From Rubrimonas sp036735545 (GTDB taxonomy: Bacteria; Pseudomonadota; Alphaproteobacteria; Rhodobacterales; Rhodobacteraceae): a stretch of DNA of 44,176 nt. Below, piece by piece: positions 12,190 to 20,113 of the stretch. The stretch lies in assembly GCA_036735545.1 (NCBI GenBank), contig DAINOD010000018.1, forward strand, positions 1 through 44,176, given 5' to 3'. The notes under the pieces are model-generated. The model was not told the origin of the DNA. It did not search any database and saw nothing but the letters and a program-made list of their open reading frames with translations. The first letter of the stretch is position 1, and every line of letters starts with the position of its first letter. The position numbers and the translations under genes were made by a program.

Positions 12190-12878
12190 CCCCCGCCTTC
12201 GCCGACCCCGCCGAGATCAAGACCCTGACCGCGCGCATGTTGCTGGAGATCGAGGCGGTGCATTTCCGCGTCGATCCGCCCTACGTCTTCACCTCCGGCC
12301 TCGCGAGCCCGGTCTACATCGACTGCCGCAAGCTGATCTCCTATCCCCGCATCCGCGCGACGCTGATGGACTTCCTGACCGGCGTGGTGGCGCGGGGGGC
12401 GGGCTTCGAACGCTTCGACGCCGTGGCGGGCGGCGAGACCGCGGGCATCCCCTTCGCCGCCTGGATCGCCGAGCGGCTGGCCCTGCCCATGCTCTACGTC
12501 CGCAAGAAGCCGAAGGGCTTCGGGCGCAACGCCCAGATCGAGGGCGACTTCACCCCCGGCGCGCGCGTGCTGCTGATCGAGGACCTGACCACCGACGGCG
12601 GCTCCAAGGTCAAGTTCGCCCACGCCCTGCGCGAGGCCGGCGCGGAGGTCGGCCATGCGGCGGCGGTGTTCTACTACGACATCTTCCCGCACGCGCCGGC
12701 GCGGCTGAAGGCGGAGGGGCTGGCGCTGCACTGGCTGGCGACCTGGTGGGACGTGCTGGCGCTGTGCAAGGCGGAGAGCCGCTTCGACCCAGAGACGCTG
12801 GCCGAGGTGGAGAGCTTCCTCACCGCACCGGTCCGCTGGTCGCTGGCCCACGGCGGCGTCGACCCCGACGCCCGCTGA
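12186..12878 (+). CDS. pyrE: orotate phosphoribosyltransferase
   Basis: Transfers ribose-5-phosphate from PRPP to orotate, giving OMP; 230 aa. The PRPP-binding motif VLLIEDLTTDGGS is at residues 128-140, and the flexible basic loop YVRKKPKGFGRNAQIEG at about 104-120. TSGLASPVYIDCRKL (36-50) is the N-terminal substrate segment. The ATG overlaps the pyrC stop, so two successive steps near the end of the pathway are translationally coupled. pyrD and pyrF are not in the window. A 72-base gap with its own ribosome-binding site follows before the cupin gene. Confidence 0.96.
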   Translation: MTPAFADPAEIKTLTARMLLEIEAVHFRVDPPYVFTSGLASPVYIDCRKLISYPRIRATLMDFLTGVVARGAGFERFDAVAGGETAGIPFAAWIAERLALPMLYVRKKPKGFGRNAQIEGDFTPGARVLLIEDLTTDGGSKVKFAHALREAGAEVGHAAAVFYYDIFPHAPARLKAEGLALHWLATWWDVLALCKAESRFDPETLAEVESFLTAPVRWSLAHGGVDPDAR

Positions 12879-12950
12879 AAAGGGGTGGGGCGGCTTGAGA
12901 TCGCGCGCGCCCCGTGCCTTGATCGCGCCGACCCCGCAAGGAGCCCGACC

Positions 12951-13355
12951 ATGGACCTCTTTCCCGCCGGCGCCCGGCCGACCCGCCGCGCCAACCCCGA
13001 CTGGTTCACCGGCACGGTCTGGCAGGACCCGGTGGTCGAGCCGCCGGAGCCGGCCCGCGTCCGCGCCGCCCGCGTCGCCTTCGAGCCCGGCGCGCGCACC
13101 AACTGGCACACCCACCCGCTGGGCCAGACGCTGCACGTCCTGTCGGGCGTAGGCCGCGTCCAGCTTCTCGGCGGACCGGTGCAGGTCATCCGCCCCGGCG
13201 ACACCGTATGGATCGCGCCGCAAGAGAAGCACTGGCACGGCGCGGCGCCGGACTGCGGCATGGTCCACCTCGCCATCCACGAGGCCGACGGCGACCGGCA
13301 TGTCGACTGGATGGAGCGGGTCGTGGACGCCGACTACCTGGCCGAACCGGCGTGA
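12951..13355 (+). CDS. cupin-domain protein
   Basis: A 134-aa single-domain cupin. ATG 12951 has a strong Shine-Dalgarno AAGGAG (12938-12943) seven bases upstream. Motif 1 reads TNWHTHPLGQTLHVLSGVG: the two histidines are present, but Gln stands where the classic motif has Glu. Motif 2 is PGDTVWIAPQEKHWHG. This pair (HTHP-GQTL and EKHWHG) is typical of a widespread small cupin subfamily whose substrates are mostly undefined. The stop overlaps the GTG start of adenine deaminase, which suggests co-expression, but a link to purine metabolism is inference. Confidence 0.85.
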   Translation: MDLFPAGARPTRRANPDWFTGTVWQDPVVEPPEPARVRAARVAFEPGARTNWHTHPLGQTLHVLSGVGRVQLLGGPVQVIRPGDTVWIAPQEKHWHGAAPDCGMVHLAIHEADGDRHVDWMERVVDADYLAEPA

Positions 13356-15052
13356 GCCTCGCCCGCCGCATCGCGCAGGGCCGGGGCGACGAGCCGGCGG
13401 ATCTGGTGCTGCGCGGCGGGACGGTGTTCGACCTCGTGACCGGAGCGATGATCCCGGGCGACGTCGCCGTCTGCGGCGAGACCATCGTCAGCGTCGGCGC
13501 CGCCTGCGAGGGGACGCAGGTGATCGACGTCGCCGGCGCCGTGCTGGTCCCCGGCTTCGTCGACGCGCACCTGCACGTCGAAAGCTCGCTCGTCACGCCC
13601 TTCGAGTTCGACCGCTGCGTCACGCCCCGCGGCGTGACCACCGCGGTCTGCGATCCCCACGAGATCGCCAACGTGCTGGGGCTGGAGGGGCTGCGCTGGT
13701 TCCTCGACGCCTCCACCCGCATGGTGATGGATCTGCGGGTGATGCTGTCGTCCTGCGTGCCCTCGACGGAGATGGAGACCGCCGGCGCGCGGCTGGACGC
13801 GGCCGATCTCGCCGCCTTCCGCGACCACCCGCGCACGCTGGGGCTGGCGGAGTTCATGAACTATCCCGGCGTGATCCACCGCGACCGCGGCTGCCTCGCC
13901 AAGCTGGAGGCCTTCGCGGGACGGCACATCGACGGCCACGCGCCGCTGGTGCGGGGCCGCGACCTCGACGCCTATCTCGCCGCGGGCGTGCGCACCGACC
14001 ACGAGACCACCACGGCCGGGGAGGCGCGCGAGAAGCTCTCCAAGGGGATGCGCGTCTTCATCCGCGAGGGCTCGGTGTCGAAGGACCTCGCCGCGCTGGC
14101 GGAAGTGCTGGACGAGCGCACGAGCCCGTTCATGGCGTTCTGCACCGACGACCGAAACCCGCTCGACATCGCCGAGCAGGGCCACATCGACCACATGATC
14201 CGCGCCGCGATCGCCCTCGGCCGCCCGCCGCTGGCGGTCTATCGCGCCGCGAGCCTCTCGGGCGCCGACGCCTTCGGCCTGCGCGAGCGCGGCCTGATCG
14301 CGCCGGGCCGCCGCGCCGACATCGTGGCGCTCGACGGGCTGGAGAGCTGCCGGGCCGGACTCGTGCTCTGCCGCGGCATGGTCGCCGATGACGCCGCCTT
14401 CGCCGCGCGCGGCGCGCTGCCGCCGGTCGGTCGGCGCTCGGTCAAGGCGCCCGTCGTGGCGGCGGAAGCCTTCCGCTGGCCCGGCGAGGGCGCGACGCCG
14501 GTGATCGGCGTCGTTCCGGGCAAGATCATCACCGAGCACCTGACCGAATCCGTGGCGGGCGCCGGGGGCGACCGCCGCCCCGACCCGGACCGCGACCTCG
14601 CCCGCGTGGCGGTGATCGAGCGCCACGGCCAGCGACGCGACGAGGGCGGCGGCATCGCCTGCGGGCTGGTGCGCGGCTTCGGGCTGCGGCGCGGGGCGAT
14701 CGCCTCCACCGTCTGCCACGACCACCACAACATCGCGGTGGTGGGCGCGGACTACGCCGACATGGCGCTGGCGGCCAACCGGCTGGGCGAGATCGAGGGC
14801 GGGTTCGTCGTGGCCGCCGGCGGCGCGGTGCTGGCGGAGCTGGCGCTGCCGGTGGCGGGGCTGATGAGCCTCGAGCCGTTCGAGGCGGTGCGCGACCAGT
14901 TGGTCGCGCTGCGCGCAGCCGCCCGGTCGCTGGGCGTGACGCTGGAGGAGCCCTTCCTGCAGCTGAGCTTTCTGTGCCTGCCGGTGATCCCGCACCTCAA
15001 GATCACCGACCGCGGGCTCGTGGACGTGGACCGCTTCACCCTGCTGGACTGA
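13352..15052 (+). CDS. ade: adenine deaminase
   Basis: Converts adenine to hypoxanthine and ammonia (purine salvage / nitrogen release); amidohydrolase superfamily, 566 aa, close to the E. coli enzyme (588). Metal motif VDAHLHVESSLVTPFEF and the segments VCDPHEIANVLG, IDGHAPLV and FCTDDRNPLDI are typical of this family, as is the C-terminal GGIACGLVRG...STVCHDHHN region. Start GTG 13352 overlaps the cupin stop as GTGA; no ATG is available nearby, and the residues before it are not protein-like. After the stop there is no clear terminator; an AT-rich promoter region for gpsA begins about 100 bases on. Confidence 0.94.
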   Translation: MSLARRIAQGRGDEPADLVLRGGTVFDLVTGAMIPGDVAVCGETIVSVGAACEGTQVIDVAGAVLVPGFVDAHLHVESSLVTPFEFDRCVTPRGVTTAVCDPHEIANVLGLEGLRWFLDASTRMVMDLRVMLSSCVPSTEMETAGARLDAADLAAFRDHPRTLGLAEFMNYPGVIHRDRGCLAKLEAFAGRHIDGHAPLVRGRDLDAYLAAGVRTDHETTTAGEAREKLSKGMRVFIREGSVSKDLAALAEVLDERTSPFMAFCTDDRNPLDIAEQGHIDHMIRAAIALGRPPLAVYRAASLSGADAFGLRERGLIAPGRRADIVALDGLESCRAGLVLCRGMVADDAAFAARGALPPVGRRSVKAPVVAAEAFRWPGEGATPVIGVVPGKIITEHLTESVAGAGGDRRPDPDRDLARVAVIERHGQRRDEGGGIACGLVRGFGLRRGAIASTVCHDHHNIAVVGADYADMALAANRLGEIEGGFVVAAGGAVLAELALPVAGLMSLEPFEAVRDQLVALRAAARSLGVTLEEPFLQLSFLCLPVIPHLKITDRGLVDVDRFTLLD

Positions 15053-15120
15053 GCGTCGCCATTACGGCCGAGCTTTATTTGCGCTCCGCCGCCGAGCACC
15101 GAAGCTGACCCCAGCAGTTC

Positions 15121-15145
15121 GGAACCCACGGCCCACAGCAAAGTT
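15121..15145 (+). promoter_or_regulatory. possible general-stress (EcfG-type) promoter
   Basis: GGAAC (15121-15125), 16 bases, then AGTT (15142-15145) matches the alphaproteobacterial general-stress sigma factor pattern GGAAC-N16/17-cGTT at all but one base. It lies 134 bases before the gpsA ATG. Salt- or stress-inducible control would suit an osmolyte operon. The motif is short and I have not scored the background. Confidence 0.3.
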
Positions 15146-15191
15146 CCCGGCAAGTAAAACAATTACATCAATACACTTGAACAAAACGCCC

Positions 15192-15219
15192 TTGAATGCT
15201 GCGGCGCAACATGTATAAT
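15192..15219 (+). promoter_or_regulatory. sigma70-type promoter of the gpsA-ggp operon
   Basis: TTGAAT (15192-15197), a 16-base spacer and a perfect TATAAT (15214-15219) lie in an AT-rich stretch, 60 bases before the gpsA ATG. It is the best consensus promoter in the window. Transcription would start near 15226. Confidence 0.75.
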
Positions 15220-15278
15220 CTGGTAAAGCCAATCGAAACAATAAGGGCGCGCCACATCCGGGCGCGGGGAAGTTGCAT

Positions 15279-16367
15279 ATGTCCGTAATCGACTTGACCG
15301 GCCGGCTCGCCGCCGACGGAAGCGGTCCCTTTGGGCGCGTCGCTGTCTTCGGGGCCGGCGCCTGGGGCACGGCGCTGGCTGCTGTCGCCGTGCGCGCCGG
15401 CCGCGAGACGACGCTCTGGGGTCGCGACGCGGCGGTGGTCGCGCAGATCGCGCGCGAGCGCCGCAACGGCCGCTATCTCGACGACATCCCGCTGCCCGAG
15501 GGCCTGAACGCCACCACCGACGCCGCGACGGCCGGCCAGGGGGCGCAGGTGGCGCTGCTCGTGGCCCCGTCGCGGGCGCTGCGCGAGGTGGCGGCGCTCG
15601 CCCACGGCGTGCTGGCCCCCGAGGTTCCCGTGGTGGTCGCCGCCAAGGGCGTCGAGCACGGCAGCGGCAAGCTGATGACCGACATCGCCGCCGAGGCCGC
15701 GCCTGGGCGCACCGTGGCGGTTCTGTCCGGCCCGTCCTTCGCCGACGAGGTGGCCCGCGACATGCCCACCGCGGTCGTGATCGCCTCGGGTTGCGCGGCG
15801 GGCGAGACGCCCGAGACCTGCGTGGCGGCGCGGCTGGCGCTGACGCTGGGCTCGGAGACCTTCCGGCCGTGGTTCTCCGACGACGTGATCGGGGTGGAGG
15901 TCGGCGGCGCGGTCAAGAACGTCATCGCCATCGCCTGCGGCATGGCGCAGGGCGCGGGGTTCGGGCTGAACGCCCGCGCCGCGCTGATCACCCGGGGCCT
16001 CGACGAGATCAAGAACCTCGCCCACGCGCTTGGCGGCCGGCGCGAGACGGTCACCGGGCTGTCGGGCATGGGCGACCTCGCCCTCACCGCCTCCGACCCC
16101 AAATCGCGCAACTTCGCCTTCGGCCTGCGGCTGGGCGGCGGCGAAGCGCCGGACCCCGCGAAGCTGGTGGAAGGCGCGCCCAACGCCATCTCGATCACCG
16201 ACCTCGCCCGCGCCAGGGGCGTGGAGATGCCGATCTGCGAGGCGGTCCGGTCGGTGGTCCACGACGGCGCCGATTTCAACGCGACCTTCCGCGCGCTCTG
16301 GACCCGGCCCATCGAGGCCGAGCCGCGCGCGCTCGACGTCGTCCTGCAGCATCCGGCCGCGTCATGA
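15279..16367 (+). CDS. gpsA: glycerol-3-phosphate dehydrogenase [NAD(P)+]
   Basis: Reduces dihydroxyacetone phosphate to sn-glycerol-3-phosphate; 362 aa. ATG 15279 has GGGGA at 15266-15270; a TTG six bases upstream is in frame but less likely. The nucleotide-binding motif GAGAWG is at 25-30, so there is a leader of about 20 residues before the Rossmann fold, longer than in many GpsA proteins. K213 in GGAVKNVIAIACG is the catalytic lysine; NARAALITRGLDEI and GLSGMGDL are family signatures. Its stop overlaps the next start (ATGA), and the next two genes make glucosylglycerol, so its glycerol-3-phosphate probably feeds that pathway; whether the genome has another gpsA for phospholipids cannot be seen here. 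Confidence 0.94.
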   Translation: MSVIDLTGRLAADGSGPFGRVAVFGAGAWGTALAAVAVRAGRETTLWGRDAAVVAQIARERRNGRYLDDIPLPEGLNATTDAATAGQGAQVALLVAPSRALREVAALAHGVLAPEVPVVVAAKGVEHGSGKLMTDIAAEAAPGRTVAVLSGPSFADEVARDMPTAVVIASGCAAGETPETCVAARLALTLGSETFRPWFSDDVIGVEVGGAVKNVIAIACGMAQGAGFGLNARAALITRGLDEIKNLAHALGGRRETVTGLSGMGDLALTASDPKSRNFAFGLRLGGGEAPDPAKLVEGAPNAISITDLARARGVEMPICEAVRSVVHDGADFNATFRALWTRPIEAEPRALDVVLQHPAAS

Positions 16368-17128
16368 GCCGGGACTGGTCCTTCGCGCTGGCGACCGATC
16401 TCGACGGCACCTTCCTCGGGGGCTCGGAATTCGACCGCGCCGCGCTCTACGCCTCGATCGAGGCGCGCAGGGGCGAGCTGGGCCTGATCTTCGTCACCGG
16501 CCGCGACCCCGGCTTCATCGAAGCCCTGTGCGGCGACGGCTTCGTCCCGTGGCCCGATCTCGTGATCGGCGACGTCGGCACGTCGGTGTTCGCCGTCGAG
16601 GACCGGCGGCTGCGCCCGGTCGAGGCGCTGGAGCGGCCCATCGCCGAAGCCTGGGGCGACGCCGGTCCGAAGGTGCGGGCAGCGCTCGACGGCGCAGCGG
16701 GCCTGCGCCTGCAGCCGACGCCCTTTCGCCACCGCGTCAGCTACGACTACGACCCCGCGACCTACGACGGAGGCGCGCAGGCGGCGGTCGAGGAGATGGG
16801 CCTCGACTGGCTGATCTCGGCCGACCGTTTCTTCGACGTGCTGCCGAAGGGGGTGAGCAAGGGCCCGACGCTCGTGCGCGTCGTCGACTGGCTCGGGCTG
16901 CCGCCGGCGCGGGTGCTGGCCGCCGGCGACACGCTGAACGACCACTCGATGCTCGCCTGCGGCCTGCCCGCCGTCGCGGTCGGCGGCTCCGAGCCCGAAC
17001 TGCTGCGCCGGCTGGAAGGCGCGGCCAACGTCCACAAGGCCCGCGGCGTCGGCGCGGCCGGCGTCGCCGAGGCGCTGGCGCTGCACGGCGCGCCCGGGTT
17101 CGCGAATGGAGAAGCCAATGTCCTCTGA
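16364..17128 (+). CDS. HAD phosphatase, probable glucosylglycerol-phosphate phosphatase
   Basis: A 254-aa HAD-superfamily enzyme resembling sucrose-6-phosphate phosphatase (S6PP-like). Motif I is TDLDGT with nucleophile D12 and acid D14; motif II is T45 in FVTGRD; motif III lysine is in PKGVSKGPT (K162/K166); motif IV is AGDTLNDHSM with D189 and D193. It starts by ATGA overlap with gpsA and its 3' end overlaps ggpS by 11 bases. In some proteobacteria a HAD phosphatase is fused to the GgpS domain; here the two are separate, adjacent genes. Dephosphorylation of glucosylglycerol-phosphate is therefore the likely role. Cyanobacterial GgpP belongs to a different protein type, so the symbol is not transferred. 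Confidence 0.85.
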   Translation: MSRDWSFALATDLDGTFLGGSEFDRAALYASIEARRGELGLIFVTGRDPGFIEALCGDGFVPWPDLVIGDVGTSVFAVEDRRLRPVEALERPIAEAWGDAGPKVRAALDGAAGLRLQPTPFRHRVSYDYDPATYDGGAQAAVEEMGLDWLISADRFFDVLPKGVSKGPTLVRVVDWLGLPPARVLAAGDTLNDHSMLACGLPAVAVGGSEPELLRRLEGAANVHKARGVGAAGVAEALALHGAPGFANGEANVL

Positions 17129-18617
17129 TCTCGTCGTCGTCTACCACCGTCAGCCCTATGAGCAGGTGCTCGTGGACGGCGAACTCGTGCGGCGCGAGAA
17201 CAAGAGCCCGAACGGGATCGTTCCCACCCTCAAGAGCTTCATGGGGCGCTCCGGCGAAGGCGCCTGGGTCGCCTGGGAGCAGGTGGAGACGGAGGAGGAG
17301 GCCGCCGCCTTCGAGCGCGTGGTCGAGATCGAGGACGCCTACGGAAAATACGACGTCTCGCGCCTGCCGCTGAAGCCCGATCAGGTCCGCAGCTTCTACC
17401 ACGTCACCTCCAAGGAGGCGATCTGGCCGATCCTGCACAGCTTCAAGGAGCGCTACAATTACGATCCCGTCGACTGGCCGACCTTCCGCGAGGTCAACTG
17501 GGCCTTCGCCGAAGCCGCAGCGGCGCAGGTCTCCGACGACGGCGTGGTGTGGTTCCACGATTACAACCTGTGGCTCGCGCCCGGCTATCTGCGCAAGCTG
17601 AAGCCCCACGTGCGCATCGCCTTCTTCCACCACACGCCCTTCCCCTCCGCGGACATGTTCGCCGTGCTGCCGTGGCGCCAGGAGATCGTGGAGAGCCTGC
17701 TGGCCTGCGACGCGGTCGGCTTCCACATCCCCCGCTACGCCGCCAACTTCGCCCATGTGGCCCACTCGCTGTGCGGGGCCACGATCGCGGCCGAGGCGCC
17801 GAGCAACGAGGATTTCTCGCCGCAGGGCATGGCGCTGTCGGAGATGTCGACGCCGCTCAAGCTGGCCCATGGCGGGCGCGAGGTGCTGTTGAGCGCCTTT
17901 CCGGTGGGCGTGGACGTCGACTACATCGAGAAGGTCGCCGAGGCGCGCGAGACCGCCGAGGCCAAGGCCCAGATCCTCGACGAGCTTGGCGGCCGCAAGC
18001 TGATCCTGTCCGTATCGCGCACCGACTACACCAAGGGCAACGTCGAGCAGCTACAGGCCTACGAGCGGCTGTTCGAGCGGCGTCCGGAGCTGATCGGCAA
18101 GGTCCGCCTGATGCTGGTCAGCGTTCCGGCCAACCGCAACATGGCCGTCTACGAGCGGGTTCAGCGTGACATCGAGGCGCTGGCGGGCCGTATCAACGGC
18201 CGCTTCGGGCGGCTGGACTGGCAGCCGGTGTCGCTGATCTCGCGCGCGATCCCGTTCACCCGGCTGATCGCCTACCATCAGGCGGCCGACGTGTGCTGGA
18301 TCACGCCGCTCTGCGACGGGCTGAACCTCGTCGCGCAGGAGTATGTGGCGGCGCGCACCGACGGGCTCGGCGCGCTGGTGCTTTCGGAGTTCGCCGGCGC
18401 CGCGATCCCGCTTGCGGCGACGGTGACGGCCAACCCGTTCTCCAACCGTTCGATGGACGCCGCCATCGACCTCGCGCTGGACATGGCGCCCGAGGAGCAG
18501 GCCCAGCGCATGAAGGTGCTGCGCACCCGCGTGCGCCGCTACGACATCCGGGCCTGGATGGCCGAGCAGCGCCGCCTGTTCGCCGCGATCCGGCAGGACG
18601 CGCCGGCGGCGGCCTGA
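17118..18617 (+). CDS. ggpS: glucosylglycerol-phosphate synthase (GT20 family)
   Basis: Joins glucose from ADP-glucose to glycerol-3-phosphate, the committed step of glucosylglycerol synthesis. It is 499 aa from ATG 17118 (GGAG at 17108-17111); the ATG at 17106 would add four residues. GT20 motifs resemble cyanobacterial GgpS more than trehalose-6-phosphate synthase: SPNGIVPTLKSF near residue 30 in place of the OtsA GGL loop, HDYNLWLAP at 147-155 (OtsA has HDYHL), HHTPFPS at 171-177, RTDYTKG at 301-307 with the donor-phosphate Arg and Lys, and DGLNLVAQEY at 400-409. The N-terminus VVYHRQPYEQV also fits GgpS as I recall it. A trehalose-phosphate synthase is the main alternative. Confidence 0.9.
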   Translation: MSSDLVVVYHRQPYEQVLVDGELVRRENKSPNGIVPTLKSFMGRSGEGAWVAWEQVETEEEAAAFERVVEIEDAYGKYDVSRLPLKPDQVRSFYHVTSKEAIWPILHSFKERYNYDPVDWPTFREVNWAFAEAAAAQVSDDGVVWFHDYNLWLAPGYLRKLKPHVRIAFFHHTPFPSADMFAVLPWRQEIVESLLACDAVGFHIPRYAANFAHVAHSLCGATIAAEAPSNEDFSPQGMALSEMSTPLKLAHGGREVLLSAFPVGVDVDYIEKVAEARETAEAKAQILDELGGRKLILSVSRTDYTKGNVEQLQAYERLFERRPELIGKVRLMLVSVPANRNMAVYERVQRDIEALAGRINGRFGRLDWQPVSLISRAIPFTRLIAYHQAADVCWITPLCDGLNLVAQEYVAARTDGLGALVLSEFAGAAIPLAATVTANPFSNRSMDAAIDLALDMAPEEQAQRMKVLRTRVRRYDIRAWMAEQRRLFAAIRQDAPAAA

Positions 18618-18635
18618 GGCTGCGGCGCCGATCGG

Positions 18636-19328
18636 CTACAGCGTCGATTCGAGGCGGGTGTTGGCGACCAGTTCCGGCACGCTCGCCTCGTTCGGCAGGT
18701 CCAGCGCGAAGGCCACCAGCCGCGCCACGGTGTCGGGCGTCAGCCGCTGCGCCTTCGGCGTGGCGCCGGGCAGGTCGGCGATCATCGCCGTGTCCACGGC
18801 GCCGGGGCAGATCGCGGTGGCGCGCACGCCGTCCTCCCACCCCGCGAAGCGCACGGCGTGGGTCATCGCCACCAGCGCATGCTTGGTCATGACGTAGCCC
18901 AGCGAGGCGGAGGCGTCGCGGTAGCGCTTGCCGTCGGTGGAGGCGATGTTGACCACCCGGCCCCGCCCGACCGCCCGCAGATGCGGCAGCGCGGCGCGGA
19001 TCAGGCGGAACGGCGCTTTCACGTTGACCCGCCACAGCGCGTCGAGGTCGTCCTCGGTCCCGCGCGCGAAGTCCACCATGCGCAGGATGCCGGCGTTGTT
19101 CACCAGCGCGTCGATCCGCTGGTAGCGCGACGCCGCCGCATCGACCCATTCGGCGGCCGTGTCGGGCGCGTCGGCGTCGAAGCGGGCGACATGGGCGGCG
19201 GGGAAGCGCGCCGCGGCGCGTGCGGGGTCGCGGGCCCCGAGACTGAGCGCCCAGCCCTCCGCGGCGAGGCGCCCGGCGATGGCGGCGCCGATGCCCCCGG
19301 TGGCTCCCGAGACCAGCGCCACGCGCAT
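18636..19328 (-). CDS. short-chain dehydrogenase/reductase (SDR), canonical active site
   Basis: A 230-aa classical SDR. The cofactor motif SGATGGIG is at 7-14, NNAG at 77-80, and the catalytic residues are S130, Y145 and K149 (GYVMTK). ATG 19328 is chosen because it starts right at the Rossmann strand (MRVALVSGATGG) and overlaps the upstream SDR stop; the frame is open to 19427 without protein-like sequence. It is the last gene of the operon transcribed leftward and ends 18 bases from convergent ggpS. Substrate unknown; in this context probably a sugar acid or an aldehyde or alcohol intermediate. Confidence 0.88.
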   Translation of the reverse strand: MRVALVSGATGGIGAAIAGRLAAEGWALSLGARDPARAAARFPAAHVARFDADAPDTAAEWVDAAASRYQRIDALVNNAGILRMVDFARGTEDDLDALWRVNVKAPFRLIRAALPHLRAVGRGRVVNIASTDGKRYRDASASLGYVMTKHALVAMTHAVRFAGWEDGVRATAICPGAVDTAMIADLPGATPKAQRLTPDTVARLVAFALDLPNEASVPELVANTRLESTL

Positions 19329-20110
19329 CAGAACAGCCCCTGGTGCACGCCGCCGTCGTTGACGATGTTCTGGCCCGTCATGAACCCCGCCTGCGCCGAG
19401 CACAGGAAGGCGACGAGGTCGCCGCATTCCGACGGATCGGCGAAGCGCCCCGCCGGGCAGCCGCGCAGCCGGTCCTCCACGATGGCCTCGTAGGTCGTGT
19501 TGCCGCGCCGCGCGTGGCCATGGAGGTTCACGTGCAGCGCCTCGGTGTCGAACAGGCCCGGGCAGACGGTGTTGATGGTGACGTTGCTGCCGATCAACTC
19601 CCGCGCCGCCGCGGCGATGGCGCCCGACAGGGCGAGGCGCGCCGCGTGGGAATGGGCGAAGCCCACCTGCGGAAACTTGATGAAGCTGACCGACATCGAC
19701 ACCACCCGCCCGAAGCGCCGCGCCTTCATGCCCGGCGTCACCGCCTGGATCAACGCGAGCGCGGCGAAGCAGTGGACGTCGAACCAGTCGCGCCAGTCCT
19801 GCTCGGCGATGTCGGCGAAGGGGGTCGGCGTCTGCCGCACGCCGGGATTGGCCACGAGGATGTCGGGCTCGGGACAGGCGGCGAGGATCGCGGCGCGCCC
19901 CTGCGCCGTGGTCACATCCGCCGCGACCTCGGTCACGGCGACCCCGAACCCGGCGCGGATCTCCGCCGCCGTTTCGGCCAGCGCCTCCGGGCTGCGGGCG
20001 TTCAGGGTCAGATCGACGCCCTCGGCGGCGAGCGAGCGGGCGCAGGCGCGGCCCAGCCCGCGGCTGGCGGCGGTGACGACGGCGCGGCGGCCGCTGAGCC
20101 CGAGGTCCAT
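19328..20110 (-). CDS. SDR-family protein with replaced catalytic residues
   Basis: A 260-aa SDR-fold protein. The glycine-rich motif TAASRGLG (13-20) is kept, so a dinucleotide probably binds. The NNAG motif is changed to ANPG (87-90). Aligned by eye with FabG, the catalytic Tyr and Lys are replaced by S154 and R158 (SHAAR), and the catalytic Ser position is V141, with S140 beside it. A family of SDRs with an S-x-x-A-R pattern at this place exists, so this is a lineage trait rather than a sequencing error. It starts 3 bases after the DapA-family gene. It may use different chemistry or be a non-catalytic partner. Confidence 0.85.
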   Translation of the reverse strand: MDLGLSGRRAVVTAASRGLGRACARSLAAEGVDLTLNARSPEALAETAAEIRAGFGVAVTEVAADVTTAQGRAAILAACPEPDILVANPGVRQTPTPFADIAEQDWRDWFDVHCFAALALIQAVTPGMKARRFGRVVSMSVSFIKFPQVGFAHSHAARLALSGAIAAAARELIGSNVTINTVCPGLFDTEALHVNLHGHARRGNTTYEAIVEDRLRGCPAGRFADPSECGDLVAFLCSAQAGFMTGQNIVNDGGVHQGLF

Positions 20111-20113
20111 CGC

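Noticed and set aside
15053..15278. Small gene in the AT-rich region between ade and gpsA
   Set aside because: No open frame with a ribosome-binding site and protein-like composition was found; promoter signals explain the region.
17118..18617. Trehalose-6-phosphate synthase (otsA)
   Set aside because: The SPNGI and HDYNLWLAP motifs, the 499-aa length and the gpsA and HAD neighbours fit GgpS better.
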